Below are positions 59,903-64,000 of a DNA stretch of 64,000 nucleotides, piece by piece (position 1 is the stretch's first letter; each line of letters opens with the position of its first letter). A program made the translations under genes and the position numbers. The notes under the pieces are model-generated. The model was not told where the DNA came from. It searched no databases and saw only the letters and a list, made by a program, of their open reading frames with translations. The stretch is from Actinoplanes oblitus (GTDB taxonomy: Bacteria > Actinomycetota > Actinomycetes > Mycobacteriales > Micromonosporaceae): positions 6,587,501 through 6,651,500 of the forward strand of contig NZ_CP126980.1 of the NCBI RefSeq assembly GCF_030252345.1, written 5' to 3'.

Positions 59903-61431
59903 GAGCTTGCTCCGCTGGCGATGGTCTGCATGATGCGGTCGGCGTCGACCTCGGCGGTGTTCTCCAGCTCCTCGATCAGCCGCCGGTCTCGCAGCACCTC
60001 GATCTTGTGGCTGAGCCGGAGCACCTCCTCCAGCTCGGCGCTGACGAAGAGCACCGCCATGCCGCCGTCGGAGAGCTCGGCGACCAGTTTCTGGATCTCC
60101 GCCTTGGCGCCGACGTCGATGCCCCGGGTCGGCTCGTCGATGATCAGCAGCCGCGGCTCGGTGATCAGCCAGCGGGCCAGCAGCACCTTCTGCTGGTTGC
60201 CGCCGGACAGGTTGCGGACCGGGCGCTCCGGGTCGGCCGGGCGGATCTGCAGCGCCTTGATGTACTTGTCGACGATCTCGTCCTGCCGGCGACGCGGGAT
60301 CGGCCGGGTCCAGCCGCGCGACGCCTGCAGCGCCAGGATGATGTTCTCCCGGACGCTGAGGTCGCCGATGATGCCCTCGGTGCGGCGGTTCTCCGAGGAG
60401 AAGGCGATCCCCCGCTTCATCGCCACCTGCGGGTCGCGCAGCGTGACGGGCTTGCCGTCCACGCGGAGCTCGCCCTGGTCCGGCTTGTCCGCGCCGAAGA
60501 GCAGCCGGGCCAGCTCGGTGCGGCCGGAGCCGAGCAGGCCGGCCAGGCCGACCACCTCGCCCTCGTGGATGGTCAGGTCGAACGGGGCGATCGCGCCCGT
60601 CCGGCCGACACCCTTGGCCTGCAGGACCGGCTCCGCGCCGGCGCTCCTGGTGCGGGACCGCTGGGCCTTGTCCTCCAGGCCCTCCAGCGTCGCGAGCTCC
60701 TTGCCGATCATCTTCTCGACCAGCTGCACCTGGGACAGCTCGGCGGTCTTGTACTCGCCGATCAGCTGGCCGTTGCGCAGCACGGTGAGCCGGTCGGAGA
60801 TCTCGTAGATCTGGTCGAGGAAGTGCGAGACGAACAGGATCGCCACGCCCTCGCCCTTGAGCCGGCGCATCACCCGGAACAGCTGCTCGACCTCGGAGGC
60901 GTCCAGGCTGGAGGTCGGCTCGTCGAGGATCAGCACCCGGGCCTCGATGTCGACGGCCCGGGCGATCGCCACCATCTGCTGGATGGCCAGCGAGTAGGTG
61001 CTCAGCGGCGCGGACACGTCCAGGTCCAGGTCGAGCCGCTTGAGCAGCTCGGCGGCCCGGCGGCGCATCTGGCCCCAGCGGATCTTGCCGAAGGTCCGCG
61101 GCTCCCGGCCGATGAAGATGTTCTCCGCGACGGTGAGGTTGGTGCAGAGGTTGACCTCTTGGTAGACGGTGCTGATCCCGGCCTTCTGGGCGGCCAGCGG
61201 CCCGGTGATCCGGACCTGCTTCCCGCTCAGCGCGATGTCGCCGCCGTCGATCTCGTAGACGCCGGTGAGCACCTTGATCAGCGTGGATTTGCCGGCGCCG
61301 TTCTCGCCCATCAGGGCGTGCACCTCGCCGGGGAACAGACGGAAGTCGACGCCGTCCAGGGCGACGACGCCGGGGAAGACCTTGCGGATGCCGGTCATCT
61401 CGAGGACCGGTTTTGTGGTGGGTTCGCCCAT
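59899..61431 (-). CDS. ytfR: Sugar ABC transporter ATP-binding protein with two ABC domains
   Basis: 510 residues from ATG 61431. First ABC domain: Walker A GENGAGKST, signature LSTYSLAIQQMVAIARA (degenerate as usual in this class), Walker B VLILDEPTSSLDA. The second domain has the weak Walker A GLLGSGRTEL, an intact signature LSGGNQQKVLLARW and Walker B LLIIDEPTRGIDVGAKAE. This is the standard RbsA/YtfR layout in which one nucleotide site is impaired. Confidence 0.94.
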   Translation of the reverse strand: MGEPTTKPVLEMTGIRKVFPGVVALDGVDFRLFPGEVHALMGENGAGKSTLIKVLTGVYEIDGGDIALSGKQVRITGPLAAQKAGISTVYQEVNLCTNLTVAENIFIGREPRTFGKIRWGQMRRRAAELLKRLDLDLDVSAPLSTYSLAIQQMVAIARAVDIEARVLILDEPTSSLDASEVEQLFRVMRRLKGEGVAILFVSHFLDQIYEISDRLTVLRNGQLIGEYKTAELSQVQLVEKMIGKELATLEGLEDKAQRSRTRSAGAEPVLQAKGVGRTGAIAPFDLTIHEGEVVGLAGLLGSGRTELARLLFGADKPDQGELRVDGKPVTLRDPQVAMKRGIAFSSENRRTEGIIGDLSVRENIILALQASRGWTRPIPRRRQDEIVDKYIKALQIRPADPERPVRNLSGGNQQKVLLARWLITEPRLLIIDEPTRGIDVGAKAEIQKLVAELSDGGMAVLFVSAELEEVLRLSHKIEVLRDRRLIEELENTAEVDADRIMQTIASGASS

Positions 61432-61450
61432 CGTGCGCTCCGTTCCGCGC

Positions 61451-61489
61451 GGTGCGGTCCACCCCGAGAGCCCCGGGGTGGACCGCACC
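61451..61489 (-). terminator. Stem-loop between ytfQ and ytfR
   Basis: GGTGCGGTCCACCCC and GGGGTGGACCGCACC, a perfect 15-bp stem with a 9-nt loop, between the binding-protein gene and the rest of the operon. No U-tract follows, so it is more likely a partial stop or message-protecting element that keeps binding-protein levels high. Confidence 0.75.
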
Positions 61490-61498
61490 TGCCGTGAA

Positions 61499-62491
61499 TC
61501 AGTACTTGCGGTCCGGGAGGGCGGCCTTGGCCTGCTCCTGGGTGAAGGTGGTCTCCTCGGTGAGGACCCGCTGCGGGACCTCCTCCTTGTTCTTCACCTT
61601 CTTGGCCAGGTCCATCAGCTGCGGGCCGAGGAGCGGGCTGCACTCCACGATGTAGTTGATCTTGCCCTCGGAGAGGGCGGTCATGCCGTCCTTGACCGCG
61701 TCCACCGTGATGATCTTGATGTCCTTGCCCGGCTTCTTGCCGGCCGCCTCGATCGCCTCGATGGCGCCGAGACCCATGTCGTCATTGTGCGCGTAGAGAA
61801 CGTCGATGTCCGGGGTGGACTGCAGGATGCTCTCCATCGTCGTCTTGCCCTCGGCCCGGGTGAAGTTACCGGACTGCGACTTGACGACCTTGATGTTCGG
61901 GTTCGCCTTGATCGCCTCGGCGAAGCCCTTCTGCCGGTCGATGGCCGGCGCCGCGCCGACGGTGCCCTGCAGCTCGACGACGTTGACCGGCTCGTTCTTG
62001 CCCTCGTACTGCTTGACCAGCCAGTCGCCGGCCTCCTTGCCCTCCTTGATGAAGTCCGAGCCGAGGAAGCTCTTGTAGAGCGAGGTGTCCTGCGAGTCGA
62101 CGGCGCGGTCGGTCAGGATCACCGGGATGCCGGCGTCCTTCGCGTCCTTGAGCACCGAGTCCCAGCCCGAGGTGACCACCGGCGAGAAGGCGATGACGTC
62201 GACCTTCTGCGTGATGAAGCCGCGGATGGCCTCGATCTGCTTCTCCTGCTTGCCCTGGGCGTCCGAGAACTTCAGCTCGATGCCCTTTTCCTTGGCGGCG
62301 TCCTGGATCGACTTGGTGTTCGCGGTCCGCCAGCCACTCTCGGCACCGACCTGGGAGAAGCCCATGACCAGCTTGCCGTCGCTGGAACCGGAGCCGCCCG
62401 AGCCGGCGTCGTCGCTCTTGCTGCCACAGCCGGCGAGCGCCGACACGGCCAGCAGGCCCGTCAGCGCCGCCGCCATCATCTTCACGCGCAC
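61499..62491 (-). CDS. ytfQ: Sugar ABC transporter substrate-binding lipoprotein (YtfQ type)
   Basis: 330 residues from the GTG at 62491, five bases after GGAGG; an ATG three bases earlier is possible but too close to it. Lipobox LAGC (Cys21 or so) after AAALTGLLAVSA. Ribose-class fold: LVMGFSQVGAESGWRTANTKSI (a YtfQ hallmark), VIAFSPVVTSGWDSVL, VILTDRAVD, VLYAHNDDMGLGAIEAIEAAG. It captures arabinose or galactofuranose-type sugars; the araA gene in the same operon points to arabinose. Confidence 0.92.
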   Translation of the reverse strand: MRVKMMAAALTGLLAVSALAGCGSKSDDAGSGGSGSSDGKLVMGFSQVGAESGWRTANTKSIQDAAKEKGIELKFSDAQGKQEKQIEAIRGFITQKVDVIAFSPVVTSGWDSVLKDAKDAGIPVILTDRAVDSQDTSLYKSFLGSDFIKEGKEAGDWLVKQYEGKNEPVNVVELQGTVGAAPAIDRQKGFAEAIKANPNIKVVKSQSGNFTRAEGKTTMESILQSTPDIDVLYAHNDDMGLGAIEAIEAAGKKPGKDIKIITVDAVKDGMTALSEGKINYIVECSPLLGPQLMDLAKKVKNKEEVPQRVLTEETTFTQEQAKAALPDRKY

Positions 62492-62506
62492 CATTACCTC
62501 CGTAAC

Positions 62507-62520
62507 TGTTACCGTTAACA
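62507..62520. promoter_or_regulatory. LacI-type operator upstream of ytfQ
   Basis: TGTTACCGTTAACA, a near-perfect dyad (TGTTA/TAACA arms), 15 bp upstream of the ytfQ start. A similar TGTTACCGTTCTCA lies at 62606-62619 in the same divergent region. Confidence 0.7.
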
Positions 62521-62605
62521 AACAAGCCAGCGAACGACAGCACGTGACGTCGCTGGGGAGATTGCCGAGTAGCTGCGACCGCTGTCACAGCTTGCGTTTC
62601 GTGAG

Positions 62606-62619
62606 TGTTACCGTTCTCA
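62606..62619. promoter_or_regulatory. Second LacI-type site in the ytfQ-lacI divergent region
   Basis: TGTTACCGTTCTCA shares its first ten bases with the ytfQ operator but has a weaker right half; about 100 bp from it and 100 bp before the lacI start, allowing repression or looping. Confidence 0.55.
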
Positions 62620-62717
62620 ACGTGCCCGTCAAGAGATCAGGTTCGCTGTTTCAGACAGATTGCAAGAACGGCGTTATCACTCGCAGCCATCACCCGGTCA
62701 CCTGGTAGACACGTCCA

Positions 62718-63809
62718 ATGCCGACCTCGGACCACGCACCGGACCTCGAACCGGCTGCCCAGATGCCCTCACCCGCCCTTCGGCCGCGATCCGGCAAGGA
62801 GCGGGGAAGCGTCATGCGGGACGTCGCGAAGCTGGCCGGCGTGTCCCACCAGACCGTCTCCCGGGTGATCAACGATCATCCCAACGTCCGGGCGGAGACC
62901 AGGGAACGCGTGCTCGCCGCGATGCGCTCGCTCAACTACCGGCGCAACCTCGCGGCCCGCACCCTGGCCACCCGGGAGTCACGCACGCTCGGCATCATCG
63001 GCTTCGAGACCACACTCTTCGGTCCCGAGTCGATGCTTTACGGCATCGAGAGCGCCGCCCGCGCCGCCGGATACCTGGTCAGCGTCGCCACCGTCCGCGA
63101 ACTGGCGCACCGCCCGGTCCTCGAGGCGGTCGACCGCCTCGCCCAGCACGACGTCGACGGCATCATCGCGATCGCCCCGAAACCCGCCGTCACCACCGCC
63201 CTCACCCACGCCCCGACCGGTCTGGCGTGCGTCGCGGTGGGCGGCGCCGGTTCCGGCGCCGATCCCTTTCCCACGGTACGCGTGGACAACGCGGCCGGGG
63301 CTCGCATCGCCACCCAGCACCTGCTCGACCTCGGCCACGCCACCGTGCACCACGCGGCCGGGCCACCCGACTGGCCGGAGGCGCAGGCCCGGGTCGACGG
63401 CTGGCGGGAGACGCTCTACGCGGCCGGGGCCGTGGTGCCGCCGGTGACGCCGGGGTGGTGGGACGCCGCTGCCGGTTACGAGCAGGGGCGCCGGCTGGCC
63501 GCCGACCCGTCGGTGACCGCGGTGTTCTGCGCCAACGACCGGATCGCGCTGGGCATGCTGCGGGCGCTGCACGAGGCCGGGCGGCGGGTGCCGGAGGAGG
63601 TGAGCGTGGTCGGTTTCGACGACATGCCGGACTCGGGGTATTTCCTGCCGCCGCTGACCACTGTGCACCAGGACTTCGCCGAGATGGGGCGGCGGGCGCT
63701 GGCCCTCCTGCTGCACCACATGGCCCACGCGGACGGCGAAAGCCCGCCGTCGAACGTCATCGTCGCCCCGGAGCTGGTCCGGCGCGCGAGCACCGCTGCC
63801 CGCTCCTGA
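62718..63809 (+). CDS. LacI-family regulator of the arabinose module
   Basis: 363 residues. An extra N-terminal tail of about 30 residues (Pro-rich, MPTSDHAPDLEPAAQMPSPA) precedes the helix-turn-helix (MRDVAKLAGVSHQTVSRVINDH). An ATG at 62814 (MRDV) is too late for a full domain start, so the long form or GTG 62811 is needed. The effector domain has GIIGFETTLFGPESMLYGIESAA, FCANDRIALGMLRALHEAG and VSVVGFDDMPDSGYFLPPLTTV. Divergent from ytfQ with two matching operators between them, so it probably represses the operon until arabinose is present. Confidence 0.92.
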   Translation: MPTSDHAPDLEPAAQMPSPALRPRSGKERGSVMRDVAKLAGVSHQTVSRVINDHPNVRAETRERVLAAMRSLNYRRNLAARTLATRESRTLGIIGFETTLFGPESMLYGIESAARAAGYLVSVATVRELAHRPVLEAVDRLAQHDVDGIIAIAPKPAVTTALTHAPTGLACVAVGGAGSGADPFPTVRVDNAAGARIATQHLLDLGHATVHHAAGPPDWPEAQARVDGWRETLYAAGAVVPPVTPGWWDAAAGYEQGRRLAADPSVTAVFCANDRIALGMLRALHEAGRRVPEEVSVVGFDDMPDSGYFLPPLTTVHQDFAEMGRRALALLLHHMAHADGESPPSNVIVAPELVRRASTAARS

Positions 63810-64000
63810 TCCATCCCGGTCACCGCCCCGGCTGCCGGTCACCTCGGCGTGTTCTCACGTGGTCACGCGACTGCGGGCAGGGGTTGATCCGCCTCACCCG
63901 CAGTGGTGAATGAACCCGCCTCGCCGCACTCATCGCCGTTACAGTCCGAGAGGTGTTCGACGGCGACACAGGATCATCGATCCACCCGGCACACCGCCGG
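63810..64000. other. Window edge, no gene supported
   Basis: A weak hairpin (ACTGCGGG at 63870 with CCCGCAGT at 63897) may end the lacI message. No frame with a start and a recognisable product is seen before the edge. Confidence 0.4.

Overview
The window comes from a very GC-rich filamentous actinobacterium. A Micromonosporaceae member such as Actinoplanes fits best: there are many secreted glycosidases and carbohydrate ABC systems, a chemotaxis receptor (motile spores), a DivIVA-like coiled-coil protein, a type VII-secretion-style toxin cluster, frequent GTG starts and GTGA/ATGA gene overlaps. The genus is an inference; no rRNA or typing gene is present.

Layout. 1-1.3 kb: tail of a sugar ABC operon (permease plus DUF624 protein). 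1.3-2.8 kb: gene-free stretch with a 64-bp hairpin tandem array and a 26-bp array. 2.8-4.6 kb: lrp/ald alanine module. 4.6-7.1 kb: metNIQ methionine importer. 7.3-10.3 kb: small protein, NarL-type two-component pair with in-frame minisatellites, YqeB-like membrane protein. 10.5-14.1 kb: PucR regulator divergent from a ferredoxin reductase/acyl desaturase pair. 14.1-16 kb: small regulatory and membrane genes and a decayed hydrolase. 16-21.3 kb: sugar operon (PfkB kinase, two permeases, binding protein, GH4 glycosidase). 21.4-25.8 kb: assorted genes including a bacterial PARG and a ferric-reductase-like flavocytochrome.

25.9-26.4 kb: the most interesting part. A promoter, a 15-codon leader peptide, a U-tailed terminator with an alternative antiterminator pairing, and three tRNA genes (Leu-GAG, Tyr-GTA, Cys-GCA) lie in line on the minus strand. 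The leader uses Leu, Cys and Tyr codons that these tRNAs would read.

26.3-33.9 kb: decayed sigma-factor gene, secreted lectin, beta-propeller protein, TAXI-TRAP transporter (with a second, broken copy of its 3' end) and a chemotaxis receptor. 33.9-44.1 kb: galactan module with divergent operator-bearing promoters: an uninterrupted GH35 beta-galactosidase-GalT fusion on one side, and binding protein, two permeases, LacI and two secreted GH53 galactanases on the other. 44.2-48.9 kb: PadR/HAAS pair, second hairpin-repeat locus, MMPL exporter with TetR. 49.2-52.1 kb: amidohydrolase and polytopic membrane protein. 52.3-54.3 kb: four-gene toxin cluster (YbaB-like, EspC-like, HESVH-zincin toxin, putative immunity protein). 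54.3-56.3 kb: decayed CMD-family gene, DivIVA-like protein, secreted LamG protein. 56.4-63.8 kb: arabinose module (LacI divergent from ytfQRT-yjfF-araA).

Together, the galactan and arabinose modules would let the cell cut galactan outside, import the oligosaccharides, release galactose inside and isomerise arabinose, as expected for growth on plant arabinogalactan. Galactokinase, ribulokinase and the transport ATPase for the galactan importer are not in the window.
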